Both the position numbers and the translations under genes were made by a program. Positions 13,196-26,830 of a stretch of 64,000 nucleotides of DNA are shown piece by piece. Each line of letters opens with the position of its first letter. The stretch's first letter is position 1. The stretch covers positions 108,501-172,500 of the forward strand of contig JACVTC010000040.1 in assembly GCA_016946835.1 (NCBI GenBank), read 5' to 3'. The notes beneath the pieces are model-generated. The model was not told the origin of the DNA and did not search any database. It saw nothing but the letters and a program-made list of their open reading frames with translations. The DNA comes from Neocallimastix lanati (nom. inval.) (taxonomy: Eukaryota > Neocallimastigomycota > Neocallimastigomycetes > Neocallimastigales > Neocallimastigaceae).

Positions 13196-15282
13196 TAAAT
13201 TTTAAATAACGTCATGATGATGATGATGATGAATATAATTTGTATAAAAATAAAAAAAAAATTATTTCTAGTATAACTATTATATAATATATATTTTACT
13301 GATAAAAATAAATTCAGTTAGATGAAAATAAATCCTTCCAAAATATATCAATAGTATTTTTACATATTTTATATAAAAAAAAATGGTTATTAAAATTTGA
13401 AATAACGTATTTTTCAAAAAAATTTTATTATTATTATTTTTTTAAATATTTAAAAATATATAAATACTAAATAAAGTGTAATATCTTTTATATGTGGTAC
13501 AAATTTTTATTATAGGGATTTATTTTTTTTTTTTTCTTTTAATGAATTAATATATTAATATGATTTCTTTATATAAATTAAATTGTATAATATTTATTAA
13601 TGTTAGTTTTAATTTACAATAAGAATTTAAAAAATGACAATTGAATAATATTATCAATATAGTGGATGTTTTATGTGTAACATGGATGATGAATCATTAT
13701 TATAAATGTTTTCTTTAATTTACATCATGATATGATTTATTATATAGTAAATAAAGTTTTTAAAGTTGAAAATTTTAATTTAATTTTTTTTTTTCAAAAA
13801 AATTTGATAAATAATTTAATAATTAATTGAAAATGAAAATGTTATGAACAATTTTATCAATCAATTTTTTTAATTACTAAAAAGTAATTTTAAATTTAAC
13901 ATTAAAATATATATATTACTTTTAATTATTATTTAATGTTAACATAAGTTAATGAATTTCAAAATTATTTATTATGTTATTATCATAAAGAAATAATTAC
14001 AGATATAAAATAATATATATAAATTCAAATATAAATTTAGTATCAATAATCTTTCAATATCGCCTTTATATTATAAATTTGACATTAATGAACAAAAAAA
14101 AATTAATTACAATTTAGAAAATATTTACATGCTAATAGTAGAAAAAATATTCATCGATTTAATATTAGTTTTAAGGCAAAAAAAATAATTTGTAAATGAT
14201 AATAAATGTGACTTTCTTTTTTAAGGAGATATTTATATAATGATAATGACATCTATGTTTTAGTATTATGAAATCTTATGAACCATTTATTTTTTTGTTT
14301 ATTAGATAATAAATATTTTTTATAAAACTATTATATGAAATTAAAATTTATAATGAATTAGTATTTTTTTTTATTTTTTTTTATATCTTTTTATGTTTTA
14401 GATTTACTATGAATATATCAAAGCAAAAAAAAAAAAAAAAAAAAAAATAAAAAATAAAAAAGATTAAGTATATAATATAATATAACATATTTGCATATAT
14501 AAAAATAATAATAATAATTTATTATTAAATGAAATTTATACAACATAAATTAATCATTCAATGAATAAAAATAAAATTATATAATTTAAAATAAATTAAA
14601 TATAATATTTTCAATTATTTTTTTTTTAAAAAAAATAGTAACTTAACTTTAATTAATATTAAAAATAGTATAAAAAAAAAAAAGCATAATGGATATTTTA
14701 TTTTATACTTTATACTTTTATTAAATGAGATAAAATTTAATATATATTATTTTATTTTATATATATAATAATGGCTTATAAGAAATTTTATATTTATTTG
14801 TCCTACATAAAATAAATAATAGTATATTATCGTTACACAATATTTTAATAGTTAATATATTTTAATTCTAATTTTCAATTTTTTATTTATTTTTTGTTTT
14901 AAAATAAATTAAATTTGTGGAAATAATTAAATAATTATTTTCTTTTCAAATTTGAGATTAATTATTTAAATTCTCCTAATTAAGTCATTTAAAAATTTTT
15001 AAAATAATAAAATTTAATTATTCTACAATTTAATTAATGTTATAATTAAAAAATCTAATATATGTCAATAATTAATAAATATTTTAATTATTTTTTGTAT
15101 ATTATTAATAATAATTATTTTTTTTAATCTATTTTATATATTCAAATTAATATATTATAAATTAGTAATCTGAAATATATTAGTAATAACATCTATATTA
15201 TATTTTAGTATTAATTTATCCAAACTGAAAATAAAACTAATCCATTGATTTTTATTTATATCAAATTCATTCATGAAGTTCA
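13196..15282. other. AT-rich intergenic, no gene seen
   Basis: Homopolymer and TA runs, including a (GATGAT) patch at 13215 and an A-run at 14425-14447. No protein-like frame or structured RNA was recognised. Confidence 0.5.
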
Positions 15283-15692
15283 TAAATAAAATAAAATAAA
15301 ATAAAATAAAATAAAATAAAATAAAATAAAATAAAATAAAATAAAATAAAATAAAATAAAATAAAATAAAATAAAATAAAATAAAATAAAATAAAATAAA
15401 ATAAAATAAAATAAAATAAAATAAAATAAAATAAAATAAAATAAAATAAAATAAAATAAAATAAAATAAAATAAAATAAAATAAAATAAAATAAAATAAA
15501 ATAAAATAAAATAAAATAAAATAAAATAAAATAAAATAAAATAAAATAAAATAAAATAAAATAAAATAAAATAAAATAAAATAAAATAAAATAAAATAAA
15601 ATAAAATAAAATAAAATAAAATAAAATAAAATAAAATAAAATAAAATAAAATAAAATAAAATAAAATAAAATAAAATAAAATAAAATAAAAT
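15283..15692. repeat. Perfect (AAAAT)n pentanucleotide array, about 82 units
   Basis: About 410 bp of uninterrupted ataaa/AAAAT repeat. It is open in minus-strand frames (a Phe-Ile-Leu-Phe-Tyr cycle), but this is a simple-sequence artefact and not a gene. Its purity means recent expansion or strong homogenisation. The true length may differ from the assembly. Confidence 0.97.
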
Positions 15693-16685
15693 ATAAATAA
15701 AATAATATCGTATGCATCATTTGGTTAAATCAAATTATAGTATGCATACTATAAGCTTTTTATTCGGTAAAAAAATTTTTTTAAAAATAGTATTGATGAC
15801 TAAATATAATTTAAATGATTAAAATTATATATCTTTTTATTATTTTATAATATTAGTTTTTATTTTATTATTTGAAACATTTTCTTTACAATTTAAGTTT
15901 TAAATTTATTAGCATTTATTGAAGAATTAATATTTCTTTTATTATATTATTATTTTTTTAAAATTGTTCTTCTTTATTATATAACTAAAAAATATTTCAA
16001 TACTATAAAATGCTTTTATTTCAGTTACTTATGTATATATCTATTGTAATTTAATATAATATGTAACATTTCAATATTTCAAATATTTTATTTATTTTTA
16101 AATTATGATATTAATTAAAATTTATTATGTTTATTTAATATGAAAATTATATAAACTAATAAATAATAAAATAAAATAACTAAAATAAGAATAAAATCAA
16201 AAACCAAAATAAAAATATTTATTAAAAAATAGTAAACAAAGCATATTATTATTATAATATTAAACTAATATTTGTTTATAAGACATATTTTATATATATA
16301 TATTTTTTTTAAAAAAAAAAGAAAAAAAAAAAAAGAAACTTATGGAATTAAAACCTAATTTTTTTTTTTTTAAAAAAAAAAATTAAAACTTTAATTATAT
16401 GTTTTTTATTTTTTTAAAAAATATTTAAAATATTTCCTTTTAATAGTAAATGAATTCAATATTATGTATATTATATTTTATGGAATGATGTTTTATTTAA
16501 CTAATTAATAATTATATATATATATAAATATATATAAATATTTCATTGAATTTAAATAACCTTTTTTATTTTTATTTATATAATTTATAATATCTTTTAT
16601 TTATTCCAAAAAAACTTTTTTTAGGTATCTAAAAACTTTATTGTTGTTCTTTTATAAATTAATTCTATTTTCTTTAGAAAAAATC

Positions 16686-16728
<43 letters not shown>

Positions 16729-17867
16729 ATTTGTAAGTAAATTAAATAATATGAATGAATTAAAAGAGTTGTCAGTAGATTCATTAATTTGGTCATTATT
16801 CATTATATATATATATTTAAAAAAAATACTATAAATAGAATAGAATAAATTATAATCTTAATTATTCTTTCCTATAACTTTTACTCTGTTATTTTATTAT
16901 TAACTAATTATTTCTTTTATTTTATTTTTTAAATTCTTTTGATATAACTATATAGTTTTTTTTTTTTTATTTTTCAAAATATACACTATATTTATAGTAT
17001 CCAATTTAGATTTTTTTATTATTTTTGATTAGAAAAGAAAAAGAAAAAGAAAAAAAAAAAAAAAAAAACTGTTTGTTTTCAATTTTTTTTTATTGTATTA
17101 TATTTTATTTATTAGAAGAGAAAATAATTTCAAATATAATTAATTCTATTTAATTCTATTTATTTATATAAAATAAAAAAAACGTGCGTGTATTCATATA
17201 TAAAGAAAAAATTTTCATAAATCATATTTTTTAAATATTTATATGTATAGTACATTTTTTATGTGTATAAAATTATTTTATATATTACATTATACTACAA
17301 TGTATTAGTTACATATATATTTAATATATTCTATTTTTATATAGGAATTAAAGTTAATTTATTTTTAAAAATTTATAAACAAAAAAATTAAAATTAAAAA
17401 AAAATAAATAAATAATTTTTATAAATTAAATTATTTATAAAATATATACTTAAATATAAGATTTATTTAATGAAAAAATTATATAAAAATTTTCATAGAA
17501 ATCAATTCAAAAAAGGATTATTTTATAATTAAAATTTTATTTTATTTTATTTTATTTTTGTTCTTTAAATCAAACACATTTAACAAAAAAATGAATATAT
17601 CTTCATTATACATTTTTTAGATAAAATAATAAATTTATTTTTTTTAAATATATATATATAAATTATATCTATCATATAATTTTATTGTTTTTATAAAACA
17701 TTGGAAAACAAAATTTAAGATTATCATGAGTTTTTTTTTTTATTATTATTAATATTATAATAATAGCATTTTTGGTTTTAAACTTTATTTTTATTCAGGA
17801 TAATAATCCCTAAAATATAAGATGAATTAATAATTTAATTCTATTTTTATCTGTTGGTTTAAATATA

Positions 17868-17898
<31 letters not shown>

Positions 17899-20800
17899 GT
17901 TTTCATTTTCATATAATATCATCTTTAATATGTATTATAATTTAAAACATAAAAAGTCATGTTGGAATATACAATTAAGAATTATTTATAAAATTAACGA
18001 ATAATAATAATAGGGAAATAGCATATTACAATGAAAATTTATGATAATACTATTTTAATTCCAAAGAATATCTTTTTTTTTTCTCTCCTTTTTTTTTTTT
18101 TCATTTTATTCTATATTTTATCATATTTAATTATGCATAATACTTTAAAAAGAAATATATTAAAAAAAATATGGAATAAATGAATAAATATATTAAAAGG
18201 ATACACATAAAAATGTATACAATTTTTTCAATGGTATGTTTTTTAATAATATGTATTTTTTTTATATATCATGAAATGATACAATATTTCAATTATCAAT
18301 ATTTATTATGGATTATATTCTTTTTAATAATAAATTTTAATATATTCCTATAATATATTCCTATATATTAGCCTAATGTTTTATATATTTTAAACTTTGT
18401 ATATTGTTAAATTATACTTTTTTTTTTATTTAAAAGAATTAAATTTTAAAAGTTTTCAAAGTATTAAATTTATATTAATAATATATTATAATAATTACAA
18501 AGTTAAATTTAATATATTGATATTTTATTTTATAACATCATATATTAGGATAGATTAATATATATTAGAATATATTATAATATTTTAATAATATTCAATA
18601 TATCATTAATATTTTTTTTTTAAAAAAAATATATTATTTACTTTTTTCCTTCTAATTTAATTATAATATTATTTATAAATTATAATATATATGATATATA
18701 TTATACATTTATAGAAAATATTATTTATTATAAAATTTATAATATATTAAATTTTATTATATAATTAAAAATGTGCAATTAAGAAATGAAAAGTTAGCTT
18801 GAATATAGATATAATAATAATAATAATAATTTTATTTATAAATTATTATGTCAATGAATAAGTCATATTATGAATATAAATTAATTAATGGTTGCAATAT
18901 ATTTTGATTTGTATTATCAATATATAAATATTCTATTTAATTTTAGTATTAGTTAACATTAAAGAAAAGCAAATTAATAATACTTATTTGAATTACGGAA
19001 AAGGAAATTGAATCATGCTTATGATAATAGTCCAATGAATTGGTGACGAAGTGCCTTAAAATATCAAAAATATCAAAAGCTTTTTTTTTTTTTTTTTTTT
19101 TTTGTTATTTTTGGTTTTAAAGTTTGAATGATAATGAATATGAAATAATGCTAATACAATAATGCTTTTATGATTATAATAGTAGTAATAATATAAAAAT
19201 TTATAATTATAATAATAAAATTATAAAAATAAAAATCACATCAATAAAATTATATAAATAAAGGTATAATAAAATATTAAAAAAAAAAAAAATAAAATAA
19301 AAATAATAAAAAAGTATATTTATCATACTTTTTAAAAAATAATTATTTAATAAAAACCACATATTTCAAGATTCATAATATTTAAAATTTTAAATAAATA
19401 ATGATTTATATAAAAAAAATATTAATAATAAATGAAAAATTATGAAAAATTATGAAAAATGATTAAATAATTTAAAATAAATATATATATTTATTAATTA
19501 ATGAATAATAAATTATTAATAATAAATAATTTATTAAATTTTTTAAAATTTTTAAATAGCCTAATCCTTATAATTTAATAATTAAATAATTAATTAGCTT
19601 TATTAAATAATTTTATTATAAAATATATTATATATATATTTTTACATAGTAATATATTATAAATATATATAATATATTGTAATATATCAAAGTTATTAAG
19701 TTTTTTAATTAAAAGGCTTATTTCTGAACTTTAATTCTAATCAATATATAATCAAACATGGAAAATTGTTAAAAAAAATAAAAAAAAAAAAAAAGAAGGG
19801 GTTGATAGTTTAGTATTGTTAAAGCTAAAATCAATTTTTTCTGGGGAAATAGTGGCTGCATAGAAACAAAAAAAAAGTTTTTTAAGACTAAAAGATTTAT
19901 CATAACATTTATATGAAACCACCTTAAATTTAATATTTATTAACTGAAATAGAAAATAAACTCCTTAGTATTTCTAAAATTATTATAATAAATTTAATGA
20001 AAAATAAAAAACTACAATTAATTTTATATAATTAAACATTAATCAATAAATAATTAAATAATAAATAATTAAATAATAAATAATTAAATAATAAATAATA
20101 AAATAATAAAATATAATTAATAATTAATAATTAATAATATCTAATAATTAATAAATAGTAATAATAAATAATAAATAAATAAATAATAAATAAATAATAA
20201 ATATTAATAATTAATAAATAATTAAATAATAAATATGATGAATATCATTAATTATTTATAATTAGAATAATACAAAAGTGGTCATTATTTAATTTGATTC
20301 AAAGCATTCTTAGAATTATATATAATACATTTTTTAATTAACATTTTTTCTTTATGTAAATATATATAAATATTTTTTTCTAGTTATTTTAAATAGAGCT
20401 ATGTCAGTTGGTATCATCTATGAGAATTTGATAATTTTGAGAGTTCATTTAAATTAATTTAATCAATAATTTTAAAAACCAGCTTTATATTTATTTTTAA
20501 AGAATATACCAAAAAAAAAATTTTTTTTAAATTATTATCATTATTATTATTATTATTATTATTTTATTTTTTTTTTTTTTGTTAAATTCTTGTATAAAAA
20601 AAAATGAATAAGAATTTAGCGAAAGAATTTTCTTAAAAAAAAATAAAAAAAAAATTTAACTAAAATTATTTTTTTTAATAATATATATTATTTTTAATTA
20701 AATAATTATTATATACATATTTAATTATATAATGGAATAATATATAGTTATATTCAAAATAATAAATAATAGAAAAAATTTTATTTAAAATATTATATAG

Positions 20801-23138
20801 AATAAAATTTAAGAAACTCAGACATACAAAATTCTTTGTAAATTAGATATAAAATGGATTGTTAATAAAAAAGGAAACCAAAAGTTATTTAATAATTAGA
20901 TAAGAAGAAAAATCTCAGAATTAAAATTTAACTAATCTATCAATCAGATATACAAAAAAAAAAAAAAAAAAAAAAAAAAAAACAGAAATAAAAAATTCTT
21001 ATTTTATAACTATTCAATTTATAAGATTTAAAAAGTTTCTCATTGTATTTTTTAATAATTTTTTTTTCATTGATTATTATTATTATAATTAACAATGAAA
21101 AAAAAATATAATAATAATAATAGATATTAAATATTTGGTTTATGTTTATATTAAAAGAGGCATTAATTTTTAAAAAGAAAATATTTATTTATTATTAAAA
21201 AAATTTTTTTAAGACAAAGACATATTAGCATGTTTAAATGATAAAATTAATTAAAAAATGGTATGCCAATAAATTTTTATATAGAAAAAAAAAGGAAAAT
21301 TATTTTATTGTTTTAAAGTTTATTAACATTATAATTATTTAAAAATAATAATTTTAGCTATAATAATATAGATTAATAATAATACTATAACTAATTTTTT
21401 ATTTTTTTTTTTTTTTTTATTTTTTTAAATGTTAGTTAGAATCTCTATAATTTTTAATAATGCTTAATTATCTTATTTTGCATAAAGTATTATATATATT
21501 TTTTATAATTTTATATTTTATTTTCTTTAGTAAAGATAAGAATAATGAAATTTTTATTTTATTTATAAATTTTATTATTATATATATATATATATATTTT
21601 AAAAAAAAAAATTAAAAGTATATTTAGTTTATTTAATTTTAATTTCTTTATATTATAATAAATAAAGAAATAATTAATATTTATATTAATAGTACAACTT
21701 AAATATAAATATTCTTATATTATTTTATAATGAATAATACTAAGTTACATATTATTAAATATTTAACTATTTAATTTTTTTTTTTGTAAATATATTATAA
21801 TATATAATATCATAAAAAATTAAATAAAGAAGTATATTTATTAATATTTTATCTATATTGTATATAATATAAAGAGTTCCATAGTCCTTTAATATATTAA
21901 AATGTTTAATTTAATATATTTTGCAAACATTTTAATATTTTAATATTATTATTAAAAATACTAAAAAATATATAATATAATTATATTAATAATAAATAAA
22001 ATTAACAATATTATATTTAATAATATATTACATATAATACATTAATATATTGTACATTTAAAAATTGTTATCTATATATATTATATTAAATTTTCATATA
22101 TTAAAATATATTACATTAGCTTTTCTTTTAATATATATATTATTTTAACTTTTTCTATTTCATTTAATAGTTTATTTTTTAAAAAAAAATAATAGAATAA
22201 AACTTTATAAAAAATATATATATTAAATTCAGTTCTATATATTAATTTAAATTGTAATTTTTAATTCATGTTTTATAATTTAAATAACTATATATTGTAA
22301 ATGTACTATCAAATATATTATATAACAATAATTTATAATAAATACTATTTATATTGATATATTAACTATATATTATCTTTAATAATCATCTTCACTATCA
22401 TTCTTTGTTCATTTGAATTAATATGTTCAATATTTATTTTTTGTTATACAAAAACAAATTTTAAAAAAGTATAAATAGAAAGATATTTTCCAAGAAAAAA
22501 GAAAAGTGTTAAGATAACTAATAATAAAATTAATTATTTTTTAATATATAATATTAAATTAGTATTAATTTAAAATTAAAATTTTATGAAGTTTATAAAA
22601 AGAGAATAGTATAAAAAGACGAAATTCTGAAAAAAAAAGAGAGAATTATCTTACTCCAAAAAAAAAAAAATAAAATAAAATAGCAAAGCGATAATATATT
22701 AAATCTTTTTTATAATAGAATTTTTTTAAAAAATAATAGAAGTATTATTAACGTTATTTTAAGAAAATAATATATATTAAAATTAAAAATAATATAAAAA
22801 AAGTTAAGAGTGTATGTTTTAGCTATAGAACAATAATTGATGATTGAATTTTTAAATAAAATATTAACGCATATGAATAATTTCTGTATAATACTAAGCA
22901 CTAAAGAAAAGGCACCACCTTAACTTTTATTTAAGTGTATAATAAAATTTTAAGAGGAAAAATAATTATAAATTTTTGTAATAAAATAAGAATATTTTTT
23001 TAAAATATCACTAAAACAATATATTATAAGTTTAAGAATAAAAAAAATATTATTTTATACAAATTTAATAATAGAACCAATACCCTTAAAAAATTGAACT
23101 TTAGAAATATTAGTTGTTAAAAGAAAGTAAAAACCAAA
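15693..23138. other. Gene desert, low-complexity DNA
   Basis: About 7.4 kb with no convincing coding sequence. It contains many A- and T-runs (for example 16694-16725, 19081-19104, 20954-20982) and AAT/AATAAAT-type repeats at 20040-20230. Two slightly GC-richer patches of unknown origin lie at about 19010-19060 and 20395-20440; the latter contains ttggtatcatc, which weakly resembles a tRNA-Met primer site. The minus frame at 22710-22901 sits in the promoter of the next gene and is spurious. Confidence 0.55.
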
Positions 23139-23666
23139 ATGATGTCTTCAAATAGTTTTAATTCAAGTTATCAATTTGCTGAAACATTATGTTATACCTC
23201 TTCTCTATCACAAAGTCCAAGAAGTTTATCAACTTCTTATCCATCTCAAGTCAGACCAATATCATATGGATCATCCAGAAGAAACTATAGAAGATCTTAC
23301 GCTTGGACAAGTCAAAGTTATCCAGAAATGAAGGAAAGAAAGATACAACAAAATTATATAAGAAATAGTTATAGTAATTTGAATTATATTGATTACGATA
23401 GTGATAGTGATAGTGATGATAGTCGTTATGATTCTGATGATGGTTCAACATTAAATAATGATACTATTCCTTCTCCATCTGTATTATCTGAATCTACCAT
23501 GTATATGTCAAATACATCAATGAATTCGAACTTATCACCAAGACAAAAAGTGGTTTCTTTTTCAGAAGAAGTTGATATAATAAAACCACCAATGATAGAA
23601 AATGAAAGTAAAAAGAATATATTGAAGAAGGCTTTCAAAATGATTAAAATAAAAAAAGGAAATTAA
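23139..23666 (+). CDS. Uncharacterised Ser-rich acidic protein with PP1-docking-like motif (paralogue A)
   Basis: Single-exon frame of 175 aa with balanced codons, clearly unlike the surrounding DNA; function is not recognised. The N-terminal third is Ser/Tyr-rich, with a basic/aromatic patch RRNYRRSYAWTSQ at about 46-58. Next come a DSDSDSDDSRYDSDDG acidic run at about 90-105 and an LSESTMYMSNTS block at about 116-127. At about 136-146, KVVSFSEEVDI fits the [RK]-x-[VI]-x-[FW] docking pattern for protein phosphatase 1. The C-terminus is a basic amphipathic stretch (NILKKAFKMIKIKK). The same blocks in the same order occur in the 367-aa protein at 35780, so the two are paralogues. The start is the first ATG after a purine-rich leader; ATG ATG leaves a one-residue ambiguity. 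A signalling-scaffold role is inference only. Confidence 0.85.
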   Translation: MMSSNSFNSSYQFAETLCYTSSLSQSPRSLSTSYPSQVRPISYGSSRRNYRRSYAWTSQSYPEMKERKIQQNYIRNSYSNLNYIDYDSDSDSDDSRYDSDDGSTLNNDTIPSPSVLSESTMYMSNTSMNSNLSPRQKVVSFSEEVDIIKPPMIENESKKNILKKAFKMIKIKKGN

Positions 23667-24172
23667 TGAATGTTTTAGATACAATAAATAAGTGATGATT
23701 AATAAATAATATATTTATATATGAACAAAATTTAAAACGTTTTATACAATACATATATATATGAACTCTATCTGATAATAATATATACTTCAAATCATTT
23801 AAAAATTTTATATATAAATATTAATATATATATCTTATTTGATATAAAAGCATTATAATTTTAATTTTTATACCTTATTAATTTAAATTAATTTAACTAA
23901 ATAGTATTTATTATAAATATTACGCAACTTTATTTATATTCATTAATAAAATTTATTCAATTATTTTTATTTATATTATTTATTTTTTTTTTTTTTTAAA
24001 AAAAAAATAAATAAATAAAATAATGATAATAATAAAAAATAAAATATTTTTTATAAGAAAAGATTATTTTTAAATTATTATATTTAAATACAAATATATA
24101 ATTATGTAAATATATAATATATTATATATACTATACATGAAATAAATAGTTAATAAAATATCAAAAGAAAAA
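23667..24172. other. AT-rich intergenic
   Basis: Low-complexity A/T sequence downstream of the 175-aa gene, with short A/T runs at 23980-24008. No gene seen. Confidence 0.5.
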
Positions 24173-24516
24173 TTTCATTTAAAGTTTTATTTTATATAAT
24201 ATATTTTGAAGTTTTTATTTGAAGTTAGAGTAATAAATTTAAAAGGAATTATGAAATGGTATTTACAATTGGTAAAAATATTTTTCTTTCATTTAAAGTT
24301 TTATTTTATATAATATATTTTGAAGTTTTTATTTGAAGTTAGAGTAATAAATTTAAAAGGAATTATGAAATGGTATTTACAATTGGTAAAAATATTTTTC
24401 TTTCATTTAAAGTTTTATTTTATATAATATATTTTGAAGTTTTTATTTGAAGTTTTAAGTAATAAATTTAAAAGGAAGTATGAAAAGGTATTTACAATTG
24501 GTAAAAATATTTTTCT
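24173..24516. repeat. 114-bp tandem repeat, three copies
   Basis: Units start at tttcatttaaagttttattt (24173, 24287, 24401). The first two are nearly identical; the third has a few substitutions (aagtatgaaaag in place of aattatgaaatg). No coding sequence. The array directly precedes a 30+ nt A-run and the retroelement region. Confidence 0.92.
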
Positions 24517-24552
24517 TTTTATTTTATGATTAACCTATTATATTTTCAAAAG

Positions 24553-24589
<37 letters not shown>

Positions 24590-24672
24590 TTTTTGTATTT
24601 TTTTCTAAATGAACTATTTTTCGAAGGTTCATCAGAGTCCCTTGTTCCAAAAATTGTGGGCTTGGCTGAATT

Positions 24673-24820
24673 CTTAACTAGCGCAATACCTTATCGTAAA
24701 TTAGTTCTTTTGAGCTATTATTTGATAGGTATTTCAAAATACCAAACTTAACTAGCGCAATACTTATCCTAAATTAGTTCTTTTGAGCTAATATTTGATA
24801 GGTATTCCAAAGTACCAAAC
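24673..24820. repeat. 74-bp tandem duplication at the left LTR
   Basis: cttaactagcgcaatac recurs at 24673 and 24747 with the same following text (taaattagttcttttgagct, atttgataggtatt). The second unit runs directly into the terminal repeat of the gag-only element, so the duplication probably involved the 5' LTR. Confidence 0.85.
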
Positions 24821-25819
24821 TTTACCAAGTGCGTCAACGTCGTATTGATAAAGCATAATGATAATACAGGATCATCATCTATTTCTACGAAATACATAAT
24901 TTATTAACAATAGAAATAATATTATTAATAATAGTAGAAATAGTGATAGTGAAAATAAAATTATTAATATTAGTAATAGTGAAAATTATAATATCGTTAC
25001 TTCTAATTTAGTGAATAATTCAATTGGTGAAAATCGTGGTAATTTAAGTAATTTTCTGAATAATGAGTGTGTAAATATATTTGTGACGTGGTACCGATTA
25101 TATAACTTTCTTCTTGGTGGAAGGGATGCAGACATAATAGATTTAAATTATATAAAGGAATGGGATATTTTGTTTAAGAACCAAATCATTTCTGGTGATT
25201 ATTCAAAAACGCCATTCTTGGTGCGATTTGCGGCTCTCTTTACAGAAATTATGCCTCGGGCTAGTTACTCGGCAAGGGTTACTATTCCGAAAGTATAAGC
25301 GCAAACTAACCAGGAGCGTCAACACTGAAAATGCAGTAAGACAGGCTAACAGGGCCAATGCCTCTGAAGGAGAAGACCATAATTTCTTTCAGATAGTCAA
25401 TTCAAACCCTAATCCATAAGGAGGTGATGTTCGTTGCATAGGACCTTTTTTTCTGAATTTATTTATTCACTTATTTTTGATTATTACTTTTTTATTTTTC
25501 ACGTTACTTTTTCATTTATTATTATGTTCAAATTGGACAAATAATATTTATTTATTTTATTAATTCTGTGTTTTTTTTTTTTTTTTTTTTTTTTTTTTAT
25601 TTTTTATTAAAATTAAAAATATTCATGTATTTTATAGTATTTTATATAAGAATAAATAAATAAAGATTAAAGTTCGCAATAATTGCGGCTATAAAAAAAA
25701 AAAAAAAAAAAAAAAATTTGATAGGTATTCCAAAATACCAAACTTAACCAAGTGCGTTAACGTCGTAATGATAAGGCATAATGATAATACAGGATCATCA
25801 TCTATTTCGTAGAAATACA
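24794..25819 (+). mobile_element. Internally deleted LTR retroelement carrying only a gag-like region
   Basis: Bases 24794-24896 and 25717-25819 are about 95% identical direct repeats (tttgataggtattccaaa ... gaaataca). The internal region ends in a purine tract (aaggaggtga, 25418-25427) followed at once by TGTTCG, the standard polypurine-tract/LTR junction. This defines a 3' LTR of about 392 bp (25428-25819, TG...CA). The left LTR lacks its 5' part and is replaced by a 74-bp tandem duplication and an A-run. No protease, RT or integrase is present. A T-run (25570-25598) and an A-run (25693-25716) sit inside the 3' LTR. Confidence 0.65.
24901..25419 (+). pseudogene. Gag-like open region with one frame change
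   Basis: The frame starts without ATG as an Asn/Ser-rich stretch (INISNSENYN). It continues as FVTWYRLYNFLLGGRDADI, then a YIKEWDILFKNQ segment and FLVRFAALFTEIM, ending at 25298. The conserved tail continues in another frame: KRKLTRSVNTENAV and EGEDHNFFQ, to a stop at 25419. Related tails occur at 27920-27990 (SVNAEETVIQAATNEDHNF) and, on the minus strand, at 60170-60262, so this is a dispersed family. Position just upstream of a polypurine tract and LTR supports a retroelement structural gene. No zinc knuckle is seen. Confidence 0.55.
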
Positions 25820-26329
25820 TAATATTTTTGAGCTTTTTTATTTTTTATTTTTTATTTTTTAAATTTATTTTTTATTTTTAATTTCAAATGTACTTTTCAC
25901 CTACATGTTATTTATTTATTTTTTTTTTTTTTTTATAATGAAATTAATAAAATAAATTTATGAAAGTGTATTCTCTTCCCTATCTATAAAAAAAATTGTA
26001 TTATTTCTCATTTAATTAAAAATATATCAACACTTTATTCATGGACGAAAAAAAACCTGTAGATTAATAATATGCTAACGTAATAATAAATTTCATAAAG
26101 AAATACTAAAATTTTACTGGGAAAATGTTCATTCTACACAAATACACAAATACTCACTGCGATTAGATCAATTAAATATTAAGATGTTTTTAATATTTGG
26201 TTTTTCAAAAAAAAATTTATTCAACGTCTATCATTTAAAAATTTTCACAATATTTCTATTTTTTTTTATTTATTTTTTTTTTTTTTTTTTTAAGTGGGAC
26301 GATTAATTTATATGGAGATTCAAATTTGA
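25820..26329. other. AT-rich intergenic
   Basis: T-rich runs at 25917-25934 and 26261-26292. No gene recognised. Confidence 0.45.
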
Positions 26330-26400
26330 TGTAAAATTTCAAGGTTAAAAAACAAATTGGTATCAGAAAATTGCGTAAATAGATGATAATATTAATTTTA

Positions 26401-26440
<40 letters not shown>

Positions 26441-26649
26441 TTTAAGTACTTTGTCTCCTTCCTGGTGGAAAGGCAGTATATGAAATCTTAAAAGATCGGT
26501 TTGGGGGGGGGGAGAGAGGGACAGAAGACAGTTTTTATTAATAATATATATCTTTCAATCAATTTTAAGAAAGAGTCTTCTTTCCTGATTTCATATTTTG
26601 TAGGACTTAACAGAATTTCCTTAGGAATGTTATGACTATAGTGATTAAT

Positions 26650-26690
<41 letters not shown>

Positions 26691-26830
26691 ATGATCCATT
26701 TATTTATATACCATTAGATCATACCTCTCTAAGTCTAAAAAAAAAAAAAATTAGACCATACCTACCATTGTCAATCAAGAGGGTTGACGTCAAAATGATA
26801 AAAGCAAAGAAGAAATTTTGAGAGAGATTT
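26330..26830. pseudogene. Probable second, heavily decayed copy of the LTR element
   Basis: aattggtatcaga at about 26357-26369 resembles the primer-binding site complementary to initiator-Met tRNA (TGGTATCAGA). About 100 bp on, a frame reads PGGKAVYEILKDRFG, in the place of the LGGRDADI segment of the 25-kb gag-like region. At 26780-26812, aagagggttgacgtcaaaatgataaaagca resembles the LTR text aagtgcgttaacgtcgtaatgataaggcat. The region is GC-richer than its surroundings and holds a G9 run (about 26502-26510) in a purine tract, plus an (ATT)n and a 45-nt T-run. Each similarity is weak alone; the order is suggestive. Confidence 0.35.

Noticed and set aside
15280-15720. 146-residue minus-strand open frame
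   Set aside because: Pure translation of the AAAAT pentanucleotide array; a period coprime to three yields a repeating peptide by chance.
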